This document shows, in pieces, positions 36,423 to 45,521 of a stretch of DNA of 64,000 nt. The translations under genes and the position numbers were made by a program. Every line of letters starts with the position of its first letter. The first letter of the stretch is position 1. Origin of the DNA: Bryobacteraceae bacterium (lineage in GTDB: Bacteria > Acidobacteriota > Terriglobia > Bryobacterales > Bryobacteraceae); NCBI GenBank assembly GCA_026002855.1, contig BPGD01000001.1, forward strand, positions 2,674,001-2,738,000. The letters are read 5' to 3'. A model generated the notes under the pieces. That model had not been told where the DNA came from. It made no database searches and saw only the letters and a program-made list of their open reading frames with translations.

Positions 36423-37757
36423 ATGGCCATGATGCCGCCGCGGACTCCGACGCTGATCCAGCTTCTCGGGCTGCTGGTGACCCTGGCGGCGGTGGGAACC
36501 TTTTCCGTCTTCACGCTGCGGCAGGTGGAGGACCTGCGGCGGCTCGGCTCCGATATCGTCGACCGCAACCGCCGCGATTCGCTCCAGCTCATCCGCATCC
36601 AGGATGACGTGGCGCAGATCGGCCTGGCACTGCGCGACATGGCCGAAGGCGCCGAGCCGTACCCGCTGGAGGCCTACCGGCCGCAGTTCCAGCGGCTCCG
36701 CGAGGATCTCCAGAATGCCCTCCAGCTCGAGGCGCGCCTCATGCCCGCCACTCGAACCGCCGCCCAGCAGAAGCTGCTAGAGACCGTTTTCGCGCGGTTC
36801 TGGGGCGCCGTGGACGAACTCTGGCAGCTTGCCGGCGAAGGCAGGACGGACGCGGCCAGAGCGCTGATCCGCACCCGGATCGAGGCCGAGCGCGCCACGC
36901 TGGCCACGCTGATTTCGCGCCTGCTGATCCAGAACAATGAAGCCGAAGCGGCCGCCGTCGAGGAGATCCAGGCGATCCACAACAAGGTGGAGCGGAACCT
37001 TTACATGATGCTGATTGCGGTGCTGGCGGCCATCACGATCACCGGTTCGCTGGTCATCTGGCACGACCGGCGGATGTTCGCGCAGGTGGCTCACCTGTCC
37101 GAGCAACGCAAGGAGCTCGCCGGGCAGGTGATTCGCGTGCAGGAGGAGCTGTTCCGGACGCTGGCGCGCGAGCTGCATGACGAGTTCGGCCAGGTGCTCA
37201 CCGCCATCGGCATGATGCTGCTCCGCGTCGAGAAGCGGCTGCCCGAAGGCGCTCGCGAACGGGAAGACCTCCGCGAGGTGCGCGAGATCGCCAACCAGAC
37301 GCTGGAACGCGTGCGCGGCATGTCCCAACTGCTGCACCCGCCGGTGCTCGACGATTATGGGCTGGAGCGCAGCATCGAATGGTACATCGGCCAGTACGAG
37401 CGGCAGACCGGCATGAAGGTCCACTATGAGAAGACGGGCGTGGCGCCGTGGATCGGCGATGTGGTGGCCATCCACATGTACCGGATCCTTCAGGAGTCGC
37501 TCAACAACGTGGTCCGCCACGCCGGCGTCCGCGAGGCGTGGGTGCGGGTGAACTATTCGCCGGAGAAAATAGAGATGGAGGTGGAGGACCACGGCGTGGG
37601 ACTGCCTGACCGGCCGCAGGAAAGCGGCCTGGGCATGATCGGCATGCGGGAGCGCGCGGAACTGCTGGGAGGCCGCATCGAGTTCCGGCGCCGGCCGGGC
37701 GGCGGAACGGTGGTCTGGGTGGAAGCCCCGTTGCAGGGGAAGGGAGGCAGGTCATGA
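36423..37757 (+). CDS. Membrane sensor histidine kinase (NarX/LiaS-like, HisKA_3)
   Basis: Two-component sensor of 444 residues. The N-terminal membrane helix (LIQLLGLLVTLAAVGTFSVF) and a second one (LYMMLIAVLAAITITGSLVIW, about 193-213) flank a periplasmic four-helix-bundle-like domain. The cytoplasmic part has the phosphoacceptor motif ELHDEFGQVLTAIG (His252), then the ATPase domain with LNNVVRHAGV (N box) and GLGMIGMRERAELLGG (G box). Start is ATG at 36423; 36429 and 36432 are alternatives. Its stop overlaps the ATG of the response regulator (ATGA). The signal it senses is unknown. It diverges from recG. Confidence 0.93.
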   Translation: MAMMPPRTPTLIQLLGLLVTLAAVGTFSVFTLRQVEDLRRLGSDIVDRNRRDSLQLIRIQDDVAQIGLALRDMAEGAEPYPLEAYRPQFQRLREDLQNALQLEARLMPATRTAAQQKLLETVFARFWGAVDELWQLAGEGRTDAARALIRTRIEAERATLATLISRLLIQNNEAEAAAVEEIQAIHNKVERNLYMMLIAVLAAITITGSLVIWHDRRMFAQVAHLSEQRKELAGQVIRVQEELFRTLARELHDEFGQVLTAIGMMLLRVEKRLPEGAREREDLREVREIANQTLERVRGMSQLLHPPVLDDYGLERSIEWYIGQYERQTGMKVHYEKTGVAPWIGDVVAIHMYRILQESLNNVVRHAGVREAWVRVNYSPEKIEMEVEDHGVGLPDRPQESGLGMIGMRERAELLGGRIEFRRRPGGGTVVWVEAPLQGKGGRS

Positions 37758-38404
37758 GCAGGATCACGGTGCTGCTGGCGGACGACCACTCGCTGGTGCG
37801 TAAGGGTTTCCGCCGCATGCTGGAAGACGATCCCGATATCGAGGTGGTGGGCGAGGCGGCCACCGGCCCGCAGGCCGTTGAAGAGGCCCTGCGTCTCCAA
37901 CCTCAGGTGGTGGTGATGGACCTGGCGATGCCGGAGCTCGATGGGATCCAGGCGGCCAGCCAGATCCTGAAGAAGCGCCCGGAGACGGCCATCCTCATTC
38001 TGTCGATGTACTCCGAGGATGCCTACGTGCGCAACGCGTTTGCCGCCGGCGTCAAGGGCTATCTGCTGAAGAACGCGCTTGAGGTGGACCTGCCTTATGC
38101 GATCAAAGAAGTGGCCGCCGGCCGTACCGTCATCGCTCCCGGCCTGACGCCGCCGAGCCAGCAGGAAACGCCCAGCGATTTCGAGAAACTCACCCAACGC
38201 GAGCGAGAGGTGTTGCAGCACATCGTGCAGGGCCGCTCCAACAAGGAGATCGCCGCCATCCTCGGCCTGAGCGTGAACACGGTGGCGGTGCACCGGGCCA
38301 ACCTGATGCAGGCGCTTGGCATCCACCGCACGGCGGATCTCGTCGTCTACGCCATCAAGAAAGGGCTGGTGACACTGCCGGAGGGGCCGCTGCCGGAGAA
38401 GTGA
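37754..38404 (+). CDS. NarL/FixJ-family response regulator
   Basis: DNA-binding partner of the upstream histidine kinase, 216 residues. Receiver domain (1-120) with ITVLLADDHSLV, phosphoacceptor Asp56 in VVVMDLAMPELDG, the Ser/Thr switch in ILILSMYSED and Lys in GVKGYLLKNA. The C-terminal LuxR-type helix-turn-helix runs from about 150 (LTQREREVLQHIVQGRSNKEIA) to 205. It is translationally coupled to the kinase by a four-base overlap. The next gene, six bases downstream, encodes an FG-GAP/UnbV protein and may share the operon. Targets are unknown. Confidence 0.95.
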   Translation: MSRITVLLADDHSLVRKGFRRMLEDDPDIEVVGEAATGPQAVEEALRLQPQVVVMDLAMPELDGIQAASQILKKRPETAILILSMYSEDAYVRNAFAAGVKGYLLKNALEVDLPYAIKEVAAGRTVIAPGLTPPSQQETPSDFEKLTQREREVLQHIVQGRSNKEIAAILGLSVNTVAVHRANLMQALGIHRTADLVVYAIKKGLVTLPEGPLPEK

Positions 38405-38410
38405 CCGGCC

Positions 38411-40087
38411 ATGCGCAGGCGGGATTTTCTCAAAGGGCTTGGGGGGCTTTGGCCGGCGCTGGCGGCGGCGCAACCGAATGCGCGGCCTGGATTCCGCCTC
38501 GTCGATGTCACTGCGCAGGCGGGCATCCATTTCGTCCATAATTCCGGCGCGTTCGGCAGGAAATTCCTGCCGGAAACGATGGGCTCGGGCTGCGCTTTCC
38601 TCGACTACGACAACGACGGCTGGCAGGACATTTTGTTGATCAACGCAATGGACTGGCCGGGCCATAAACGGCGCCGCACCACGCTGAAGCTTTACCGCAA
38701 CAACCGCGACGGCACCTTTACCGACGTCACCCGCGCCGCCGGGCTCGACGTGGAGATGTACGGCCTCGGCGTCACCGTCGGGGACTACAACAACGACGGT
38801 TTCCCCGACATTTTCGTCTCCTGCCTGGGGCAGAGCCGGCTGTTCCGCAACACCGGCAAAGGGACATTCCTCGATGTCACCCGCACGTCGGGGCTCTGGG
38901 GTTTTGACGGGTTCTCCACGTCGGCCATGTGGTTCGACTACGACCGCGACGGCTTCCTGGATCTGTTCGTGACCAACTACGTCCGCTGGGCCCAGGAGGG
39001 CGACATCTTCTGCTCGTTCGACGGCATCAGCAAGGCCTACTGCACGCCGGAAGCCTACCGCGGCGCCACCTGCTGGCTGTTCCACAACCGCGGCGACGGC
39101 ACCTTCGAAGACGTCACTGCCAGGGCGGGCGTGCTGGACACCACTTCGAAATCGCTGGGCGTCACGCTGCTGGACTTCAACCACGACGGCTGGCCGGATG
39201 TCTTCGTCGCCAACGACACGCAGCCGAACAAGCTCTACACGAACCTGCGCAACGGGAAGTTCCTCGAACAGGCCGTCCGCATCGGTCTCGCCTTCAGCGA
39301 GGACGGCCGCGCCCGCGCCGGCATGGGCGTCGACGCGGCCGATGTCGACAACTCGGGGCTGGTCTCGATCATCGTCACCAACTTTGACAACGAGATGATG
39401 GGCCTGTATCGGGGCACGCGCGACGGGCAGTTCGTCGACCGCGCTCCCCAGGCGGGCATCGGACAGGCCACGCGCCACTCACTCGGCTTCGGCTGTTTCT
39501 TCTTCGACCCAGACCTCGACGGCATGCTCGACCTGCTGATCGTCAATGGCCACATCGATGAATCCATCAGCCGCGCCCGCCGCAACGTCACCTACGCGCA
39601 GCCGCCGCACCTGTTCATGAATGACGGCAAAGGGAACTTCCGCGACGTCAGCCGGCTTGTGGGAGACGGCTTCGCCACACCCAAAGTCGCCCGTGGCGCC
39701 GCCTACGGCGATTTCGACAACGACGGCGACCTCGACGTCCTCATCACCACCAACAACGGGCCCGCCTTCCTCTACCGCAATGACGTGGAAAACGGCCACC
39801 GCAGCGTCCGGCTCCGCCTCGTCGGCACGAAGTCGAACCGGGACGCCATCGGCGCCGTTGTCCGGTTCGAGACCGGCGACCTGTCCGGCAGCCGCATGGT
39901 GAAGTCTGCCACCGGGTACCTGTCCCAATCCGAATTGCCGGTCACTATCGGGCTGGGCCACCGCGATAAGATCGACCGCGTGCAGGTGTTCTGGCCCAGC
40001 GGCCGGACCGAAGAATACAGGGGCCTGAAAGCCGGCGGCCGCTACCGCATCGAGGAAGGCAAGGGCCTGATTCCGGGCGGGTTGTAA
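38411..40087 (+). CDS. Tat-exported FG-GAP/ASPIC-UnbV (CRTAC1-like) protein
   Basis: Secreted 558-residue protein, probably a calcium-binding beta-propeller. The Tat signal is MRRRDFLKGLGGLWPALAAA. At least six FG-GAP/VCBS-type repeats carry the calcium-loop pattern D-x-D-x-D-G: DYDNDGWQDILL, DYNNDGFPDIFVS, DYDRDGFLDLFVT, DFNHDGWPDVFVAN, DPDLDGMLDLLIVNG and DFDNDGDLDVLIT. The C-terminus is an ASPIC/UnbV module (TGYLSQSELPVTIGLGH, VFWPSGRTEEYRGL). Such proteins are abundant in Acidobacteriota, but their role is not established. It follows the response regulator by six bases and could be an output of that system. Confidence 0.92.
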   Translation: MRRRDFLKGLGGLWPALAAAQPNARPGFRLVDVTAQAGIHFVHNSGAFGRKFLPETMGSGCAFLDYDNDGWQDILLINAMDWPGHKRRRTTLKLYRNNRDGTFTDVTRAAGLDVEMYGLGVTVGDYNNDGFPDIFVSCLGQSRLFRNTGKGTFLDVTRTSGLWGFDGFSTSAMWFDYDRDGFLDLFVTNYVRWAQEGDIFCSFDGISKAYCTPEAYRGATCWLFHNRGDGTFEDVTARAGVLDTTSKSLGVTLLDFNHDGWPDVFVANDTQPNKLYTNLRNGKFLEQAVRIGLAFSEDGRARAGMGVDAADVDNSGLVSIIVTNFDNEMMGLYRGTRDGQFVDRAPQAGIGQATRHSLGFGCFFFDPDLDGMLDLLIVNGHIDESISRARRNVTYAQPPHLFMNDGKGNFRDVSRLVGDGFATPKVARGAAYGDFDNDGDLDVLITTNNGPAFLYRNDVENGHRSVRLRLVGTKSNRDAIGAVVRFETGDLSGSRMVKSATGYLSQSELPVTIGLGHRDKIDRVQVFWPSGRTEEYRGLKAGGRYRIEEGKGLIPGGL

Positions 40088-40252
40088 TCCCTGGGCCGGG
40101 CGTTCCGGGCCAGTACTAGTCTGCCCGTTCCGGTACCAGAATATCTGTGCTTTGCCGGCGATCAACGATAGCCTTGGAAGTGGAAGTGGGACTGGCGCCG
40201 GCAATGAAACTGGCAGCCACAACTCCCGCCATCAGTACGTAAGGCAAGGCGC

Positions 40253-41617
40253 TTGAAAGTCAGGATCCACTACCGAGGGCCAGCGCGAGGGGTTATCCAT
40301 CACCGCCACGCCACCGGCGCATGGGCGCCGACGGTTCTTGCCTGCTTCCTGTTGGCGGCAACGGCGGGAATGGTCGCCGTCTGGAAGCATGGCGGCCGGG
40401 AGGCGGCGGTTTCCACGGCGGACTCGTTCCAGGGCTACCTGGGGCGTCTGATGGAGCAGCAGTCACGTCCGCCGGCGCGCCTGGTCTATCCCTACTCGGT
40501 TGTTCCCGGCGGTGTAGCGAGCCCGGAGGAAGTGGCCGAGGCCATGCTCAAGGATCCGGTCGTCGCGCGTCACTACGCGGGATTCGACCCGAAGCGGGCG
40601 CGCGTGGAAACGCTACGGCAGCCGCGGCTCGCCTATGTCTCCTACCGGATCAAGGACCGCGTGTTTTTCACGCGCAAGCCGGTGCGGCTCTACGCCGGCG
40701 AGCAGGTGATCACCGATGGCAGGACAACCATCCGGGCGCGGTGCGGCAACAAGGTCGAGGAAGCCCCCCAGGCTGCGGTGAGCCCTGAGGAGCCGGCTGA
40801 GGAAGTTCTGAACGCGCCGAAGCTCGAGCCGGAAAGGGGGAAAGAAGCTCCTCTTGGCGCTCCAGTGCTGGAAGCGGCCAAACCGGAACAGGAAACGCCC
40901 CTGGCGGCGGTGGTGCCGCCCCCGTCTTTCGCGCCGCTCGACATCCCGGTGCGTCCCGGCGGCATCTGGCTGACGCCACCGCCCGCGGGCGGAGGTTTTC
41001 TGCCCCCTGCGGGGCCGGGCGGCGCCGGGGCTCCGCCCGCCTCGCCTCCAGGCGCGCCGTCCGCGCCGCCCGCCACACCGCCTCCGGTTTCTCCGCCTCC
41101 GTCCCCGCCGCCTGGCACGCCGACAGTGCCGCCACCTCCAGTCACGCCACCGACGACGCCGCCAACTTCGCCGCCGTCCACTCCGCCGAGTGCGCCGCCG
41201 GGCACACCTCCAGCGACGCCGCCCTCTCCGCCGCCGGCCACCCCGCCGGGGACGCCCCCGGCTTCGCCGCCGGCCGTTCCGCCGGGCACGCCTCCAGCGG
41301 CCCCACCGGCCACCCCGCCGGCTTCTCCGCCGCTGTCTCCGCCCGGAGCGCCCCCTCAAATGCCTCCGGCCACACCGCCGGGCACGCCACCGGGGACGCC
41401 TCCGCTGCCGCCGCCCCTGCTGCCCCCGCCGGGCGGCACGCCGGAGACACCGGCTTCGGAGCCGCCGCCCGAGATCGTGGTGCCGCCGCCCCCGGGGAGT
41501 CCTCCCCCGGAGATCCCGGAGCCACCGCCCATCCCGGAGCCTTCAACCTACGCTCTGGTGGCTGCGGGGCTGCTCGTCCTGGGCTGGATCCGGCGCCGGC
41601 GCGTCCGCGGCCATTGA
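40253..41617 (+). CDS. PEP-CTERM protein with long proline-rich stalk
   Basis: A 454-residue envelope protein in three parts. Residues 1-200 include a membrane/signal segment (VLACFLLAATAGMVAVW) and a small soluble domain with basic and aromatic residues. Residues about 260-430 are dominated by proline in short units such as PPGTPPA, PPATPPS and PPTTPP, expected to form a stiff extended polyproline rod. The end is a PEP-CTERM anchor: IPEPSTYALVAAGLLVLGW then IRRRRVRGH. The start is TTG at 40253 with AAGGCAAGG upstream; no ATG fits better. It is likely exported and sorted by an exosortase encoded elsewhere. Specific function unknown. Confidence 0.78.
   Translation: MKVRIHYRGPARGVIHHRHATGAWAPTVLACFLLAATAGMVAVWKHGGREAAVSTADSFQGYLGRLMEQQSRPPARLVYPYSVVPGGVASPEEVAEAMLKDPVVARHYAGFDPKRARVETLRQPRLAYVSYRIKDRVFFTRKPVRLYAGEQVITDGRTTIRARCGNKVEEAPQAAVSPEEPAEEVLNAPKLEPERGKEAPLGAPVLEAAKPEQETPLAAVVPPPSFAPLDIPVRPGGIWLTPPPAGGGFLPPAGPGGAGAPPASPPGAPSAPPATPPPVSPPPSPPPGTPTVPPPPVTPPTTPPTSPPSTPPSAPPGTPPATPPSPPPATPPGTPPASPPAVPPGTPPAAPPATPPASPPLSPPGAPPQMPPATPPGTPPGTPPLPPPLLPPPGGTPETPASEPPPEIVVPPPPGSPPPEIPEPPPIPEPSTYALVAAGLLVLGWIRRRRVRGH
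41030..41540 (+). repeat. In-frame proline-codon repeat tract
   Basis: About 500 bases of degenerate tandem units, mostly 9-15 bases built from CCG/CCC/CCT with ACG, GCG, TCG or GGC between them. The units keep codon phase, encoding the polyproline stalk of the PEP-CTERM protein. There are no constant repeats with unique spacers, so this is not a CRISPR array. Confidence 0.85.
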
Positions 41618-41779
41618 TGGCTTGACACGCCCTGCATCATCGCACTTTGGCGAGGGATTTTACGCTCGCCCGCATGCGCTTTTGCGGGGAACGGCCAGAC
41701 CCCCGCGGTAAAATGGGCAGTACGCGGCTGGCTCTTGCCACATTGCTCTGAGGAAGACGATCAAAAAAGGAGGGCCGTC

Positions 41780-43030
41780 TTGAATCGCAGGTCGTTTCTG
41801 GCTGCCGGCGGCGCACTGCTTGCGCGGGCGCAGGCTCCGACGGTGCGCGTGGGAGTCATCGGGTGCGGCTGGTGGGGCGGAGTGGATCTCCGCGCCGCGT
41901 ATCAGGCAGGCGGGGTCTCCTGCGTGGCCCTGTGCGACGCGGACTCGAAAATGCTGGATGACATGGCCGCGCTCGTCGAAAAGCAGGAAGGGCGGCGTCC
42001 GAGGCTCTACAAGCACTATGCGGAGATGCTCGACGCAGGCGGCCTGGATGCGGTCATCCTCACCACGCCGCCGCACTGGCACGCCCTTCCCTTCCTCGCT
42101 GCCACGGAGCGGAAACTGGCGATCTACGCGGAAAAGCCTCTCGCCTATGATGTGCGCGAGGGACGCGCGATGGTCAACGCCTGGAAGAAGGCGGGCAACA
42201 TCGTGCAGGTGGGCTTCCAGCGCCGCCAGAGCGAGGCCTTCCGCGCCGCGACCGAATACATTGCCAGCGGCGCGCCGGGCCGTGTCGTCCAGGTGGACGT
42301 CAACATCCACTACACCGCGCAGCCGCTCGACAACACGCCCCAGCCGCCCCCGCCGACGCTCGACTGGGACCTGTGGTGCGGCCCAGCGCCCAAGATTCCC
42401 TACTCGCCCAACGTCGGCCATCGCGCCTGGCGCCTGGAGGAGACCACCGGCAACGGGCATCTGGTGGACTGGGGCATCCATCTGATCGACGCCACCCGCG
42501 TCATGCTCGGTCTCGGCATGCCCCGCAAGATCACCGCGGCGGGCGGCATTTATCATTACCGCGGGCGCATTACCACGCCGGACACCCTGACCGCGCACTT
42601 TGAGTTCGACTCCTGCCCGGTCGTCTGGCGTCACCGCCTCTGGGGGGCGGTCGAACGGGATCCGGAGTTCTCCAATGGCGTGACCGTTTTCTGTGAGAAC
42701 GAGACCGTTTTTGTCACCGACCAGCGCTGGATCGTGTTCGGCAGGGGAAAGGACGCGCCCCGCCGCGCCCAGGAGATCCGGCCGCCCGTGGATCTGAGCC
42801 TGAAACACATGCAGCAGTTCCTGGACAGCGTGCGCGCTTCGCGTCCGGCGCCGTGCACGCCGGAAGACGCCTTCCGCAGCACGGCCACCGTGCAGTTGGG
42901 CATGATCGCTTACAGGGCGGCGCGCACCATCGAGTGGGACGAGCAGGGCGAGCGGATCCCCAATGACGCGGCCGCGCACGGCATGCTGAAGCGCGAATAC
43001 CGCGCGCCGTACCGGCATCCGTGGGGATGA
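41780..43030 (+). CDS. Tat-exported Gfo/Idh/MocA-family oxidoreductase
   Basis: A 416-residue NAD(P)-dependent dehydrogenase-like protein. The Tat signal LNRRSFLAAGGALLARAQA is followed by a Rossmann start VRVGVIGCGWWGGVDLRAA, the motif IYAEKPLAYDVREG (family Lys-Pro pair), VQVGFQRRQ and GNGHLVDWGIHLIDATR. The start is TTG at 41780, with AAGGAGGG seven bases upstream; an in-frame ATG at 41735 has no comparable SD. Unlike the paralogue at 31213, the glycine-rich loop is intact. It precedes chdC by 28 bases on the same strand. The sugar or cyclitol substrate is unknown. Confidence 0.9.
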   Translation: MNRRSFLAAGGALLARAQAPTVRVGVIGCGWWGGVDLRAAYQAGGVSCVALCDADSKMLDDMAALVEKQEGRRPRLYKHYAEMLDAGGLDAVILTTPPHWHALPFLAATERKLAIYAEKPLAYDVREGRAMVNAWKKAGNIVQVGFQRRQSEAFRAATEYIASGAPGRVVQVDVNIHYTAQPLDNTPQPPPPTLDWDLWCGPAPKIPYSPNVGHRAWRLEETTGNGHLVDWGIHLIDATRVMLGLGMPRKITAAGGIYHYRGRITTPDTLTAHFEFDSCPVVWRHRLWGAVERDPEFSNGVTVFCENETVFVTDQRWIVFGRGKDAPRRAQEIRPPVDLSLKHMQQFLDSVRASRPAPCTPEDAFRSTATVQLGMIAYRAARTIEWDEQGERIPNDAAAHGMLKREYRAPYRHPWG

Positions 43031-43058
43031 ACGCCACAGGAATCGGCAGGGAGGAACG

Positions 43059-43895
43059 ATGAGCGAACCGGTTGTGCCGCTGACGCTGGAAGGCGCGGCG
43101 GTCCTGCATCAGATGTTCCGCATCCGCTGGGACGAATGGCGCTCGGTGGATGCCCACTCGCGCCATACGGCGCTCGAAGAGGCGCGCGAATGGCTCCAGA
43201 CGAAAGAGGGCGCCGAGGGAGGCGAGCAGTCGGCCGCCTACGCGATGCTCGGCCACAAGGGCGACCTGATGCTGCTGCATTTCCGGCGCGACTTCACCGG
43301 CCTGCTCGAGGCCGAGCAGGCCGTGCGGCAGGCGCGCATCGGGCGTTACCTGGAGCTGACGCATTCCTTCCTCAGCGTGGTGGAGCTGGGACTGTACGAG
43401 TCCACGCGCAAGATCCACGAAGAGCTCGAGTCGAAAGGGCTCGCCCCGGGCACCGACGCCTGGGAGGCGGCGGTGAAGGAGACGCTTGAACGGCAGCGCA
43501 AGGCGATGGCGCCGCGGCTGTGGCCGGAGATCCCGGAGAGCCGCTACATCTGCTTTTACCCGATGGACCGCCGCCGCGGCGAGCTGAAGAACTGGTATCA
43601 GGTCCCGTTCGCCGAACGGCAGCGGATGATGCACGAGCACGGCCTCGTGGGGCGGAAGTACGCCGGCTCGGTGAAGCAGATCATCTCGGGCTCGATCGGC
43701 TTCGACGACTGGGAGTGGGGCGTCGACCTGTTTGCCGACGACCCACTCGAGTTCAAGCACATCATCTACGAGATGCGCTTCGACGAGGTGAGCGCCGTTT
43801 ACGGGCTCTTCGGCCCGTTCTACATCGGGCTTCGCGTTCCCAGCGAAAAGATGGACACGCTGCTGCGCGGCGACGTCCGCGGCGCCATCAGCTAG
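43059..43895 (+). CDS. chdC: Coproheme decarboxylase (ChdC/HemQ)
   Basis: Last enzyme of the coproporphyrin-dependent heme pathway: converts Fe-coproporphyrin III to heme b with peroxide. The 278-residue protein has the chlorite-dismutase-like fold, the active-site tyrosine motif YICFYPMDRRR, the heme-ligand region MMHEHGLVGRKYAGSV, and the conserved ISGSIGFDDWEWGVDLF and FKHIIYEMRFDEVSA. It begins at ATG 43059 behind GGGAGGAACG. A chlorite-degrading function is unlikely given these ChdC signatures. The cpfC ferrochelatase gene lies 0.6 kb away in opposite orientation, supporting the heme role. Confidence 0.92.
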   Translation: MSEPVVPLTLEGAAVLHQMFRIRWDEWRSVDAHSRHTALEEAREWLQTKEGAEGGEQSAAYAMLGHKGDLMLLHFRRDFTGLLEAEQAVRQARIGRYLELTHSFLSVVELGLYESTRKIHEELESKGLAPGTDAWEAAVKETLERQRKAMAPRLWPEIPESRYICFYPMDRRRGELKNWYQVPFAERQRMMHEHGLVGRKYAGSVKQIISGSIGFDDWEWGVDLFADDPLEFKHIIYEMRFDEVSAVYGLFGPFYIGLRVPSEKMDTLLRGDVRGAIS

Positions 43896-43904
43896 GCGCG
43901 CGGT

Positions 43905-44420
43905 CTACTCGACGACCGACGCCTTCACGATGCCGTCCAGCAGCGGGAAACTGGCCTCCAGATAGCGGTTGCCGTTCATGCGGATCTGCCCCTGGTTGGG
44001 CTGCTCGCCATAACCGGCATAGATGGAATCGACCACTTCCATGCCCTCCACCACCTCGCCGAAGGGCGCAAAGCCCTGCCGGTCGAGGAAGCTGTTGTCC
44101 CCGAGGTTGATGAAGAGCTGGGTGGTGCGGGTGTTCGGTCCCGCGGTGGCGAACGTGAGGCGGCCGCGGCGGTTGGACTGCTTCACCGGGTCGTCCGGGA
44201 TCGGCTTCGCGCCCAGCTTTGCCGTCATTGCCGGATCGGCCGCCAGGCCGAACTGCACCACGAAGCCCGGCACCACGCGGAAGAACTTCGCGCCGTCATA
44301 AAAACCCGCTTCCACCAGCGAGCGGAACTGCGCGGCGCCCAACGGCGCCCATTCAGGTTGCACCTGGACGACAAAATCGCCCTTGCTTGTTTCGAACTTC
44401 ACGCGGTAGGGTTCTGCCAT
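43905..44420 (-). CDS. Cyclophilin-type peptidyl-prolyl isomerase
   Basis: Cytosolic proline isomerase of 171 residues, with no signal peptide. Cyclophilin landmarks: FETSKGDFVVQVQPEWAP, FYDGAKFFRVVPGFVVQFG (with the catalytic-type arginine), GRLTFATAGPNTRTTQLFINLGDN and FAPFGEVVEGMEVVD. The ATG at 44420 is preceded by AGGAAG. An in-frame codon at 44450 would add ten residues of doubtful value. It lies about 30 bases downstream of cpfC on the minus strand and converges with chdC nine bases away. Confidence 0.93.
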   Translation of the reverse strand: MAEPYRVKFETSKGDFVVQVQPEWAPLGAAQFRSLVEAGFYDGAKFFRVVPGFVVQFGLAADPAMTAKLGAKPIPDDPVKQSNRRGRLTFATAGPNTRTTQLFINLGDNSFLDRQGFAPFGEVVEGMEVVDSIYAGYGEQPNQGQIRMNGNRYLEASFPLLDGIVKASVVE

Positions 44421-44470
44421 GAATCTTCCTATTCTCGCAGGTTCAGCCATCGCCGCAAGCAGGCGGCCTG

Positions 44471-45451
44471 TCAGGGCGCCGGCGGCGCGGGCCGGGGCGG
44501 CGGCATGTGGAGCGGCGCCGGGCAGCAGAGTTGGTGACAGGGTTCGGCCCAGGCCGCGTCCTGAAGGCGCTCCTCGACGAGCTCAACAATCATGCGGATG
44601 AAACGCGGGTGCGTGCCGGCCGTGCCCGCCCGGAACATCTCCAGGCCGAGCTGTTCGGCGTGCCGCGCGGCTTCGTAGTCGAGATCGTAGAGCACTTCCA
44701 TGTGGTCGCTGATGAACCCGATGGGCGCGACGACCACGCGGCGGGCCCCGGCCGCGCGCGCCTCGTCCAGGGCCTCCAGGATGTCCGGCCCGAGCCAGGG
44801 CTGATGCGGCGGCCCGCTCCGGCTCTGATAAACCAGCCGGTACTCCCTGACGCCTGCCGCCTCAGCCACCAGCCGCGCCGTTTCCTCCAGCTGTTCGACA
44901 TAGCGCGACGTGCGCGCCATTTCGAGCGGGATGGAATGAGCGGTGAACAGCACCGGCGCGGGCCCGCTGCGGGCCAGTTGTTCGCGGAGCCGCTCCGCGT
45001 TCACTTCGATGAAGCCGGGATGGTTGTGGAAGTGGCGGATCTTGTCGCATTGCGGCGCCATGGGCCCGGCGGCGGCGCGCGCCCGCTCGATGTCCTCCAG
45101 GTACTGCCGGCAGGCCGAATAGGAGCTGTATGCCGACGTGACAAAGACAAGCGCCCGCCCGATCCCATCGGCCGTCATCCGCCGCATCGTGTCCTCGATG
45201 AACGGGTGCCAGTTGCGGTTGCCCCAGTAGATGGGCATGTCAAGATGCGGCCGCAGCGCCTCGATCAGCGCACGGTTCTGGTCGTTGATCGGGCTACGGC
45301 CGCCGAAATGATGGTAATGCGCGGCTACCTCCTCCAGACGCGCCCGCGGAATGTTGCGGCCGCGCGTGACGCGCTCGAGGAACGGCATCACGTCTTCGGG
45401 CTTCTCCGGCCCTCCGAAACTGGCGAGCAGAAAGGCGTCGTACCGGGGCAT
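44471..45451 (-). CDS. cpfC: Coproporphyrin III ferrochelatase
   Basis: Inserts Fe2+ into coproporphyrin III (or protoporphyrin IX in the classical route). The 326-residue protein starts [20 protein letters not shown], has [29 protein letters not shown], the active-site histidine in [13 protein letters not shown], and the acidic [14 protein letters not shown] segment. These follow the actinobacterial/Firmicute type that acts with ChdC. Proline- and cysteine-rich residues end the protein ([17 protein letters not shown]), so an iron-sulfur cluster is possible but not clear. With chdC nearby, the coproporphyrin route is the better reading. Confidence 0.9.
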   Translation of the reverse strand: MPRYDAFLLASFGGPEKPEDVMPFLERVTRGRNIPRARLEEVAAHYHHFGGRSPINDQNRALIEALRPHLDMPIYWGNRNWHPFIEDTMRRMTADGIGRALVFVTSAYSSYSACRQYLEDIERARAAAGPMAPQCDKIRHFHNHPGFIEVNAERLREQLARSGPAPVLFTAHSIPLEMARTSRYVEQLEETARLVAEAAGVREYRLVYQSRSGPPHQPWLGPDILEALDEARAAGARRVVVAPIGFISDHMEVLYDLDYEAARHAEQLGLEMFRAGTAGTHPRFIRMIVELVEERLQDAAWAEPCHQLCCPAPLHMPPPRPAPPAP

Positions 45452-45521
45452 GGATCCACTTCTAGGATGCGCGACCGGCGCAGGGCGGCGCACGCCTATG
45501 AGAGAATTCTCGGGGAAAACG

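Noticed and set aside
37553-39478. Long minus-strand open frame opposite the response regulator and FG-GAP genes
   Set aside because: Composition shadow without SD or motif; both plus-strand genes are well supported.
41030-41540. CRISPR-like repetitive tract
   Set aside because: Units are degenerate, contiguous and codon-phased, encoding polyproline; there are no constant repeats or unique spacers.
43059-43895. Chlorite dismutase
   Set aside because: The YPM tyrosine motif and overall signatures fit coproheme decarboxylase, and a ferrochelatase gene lies close by.
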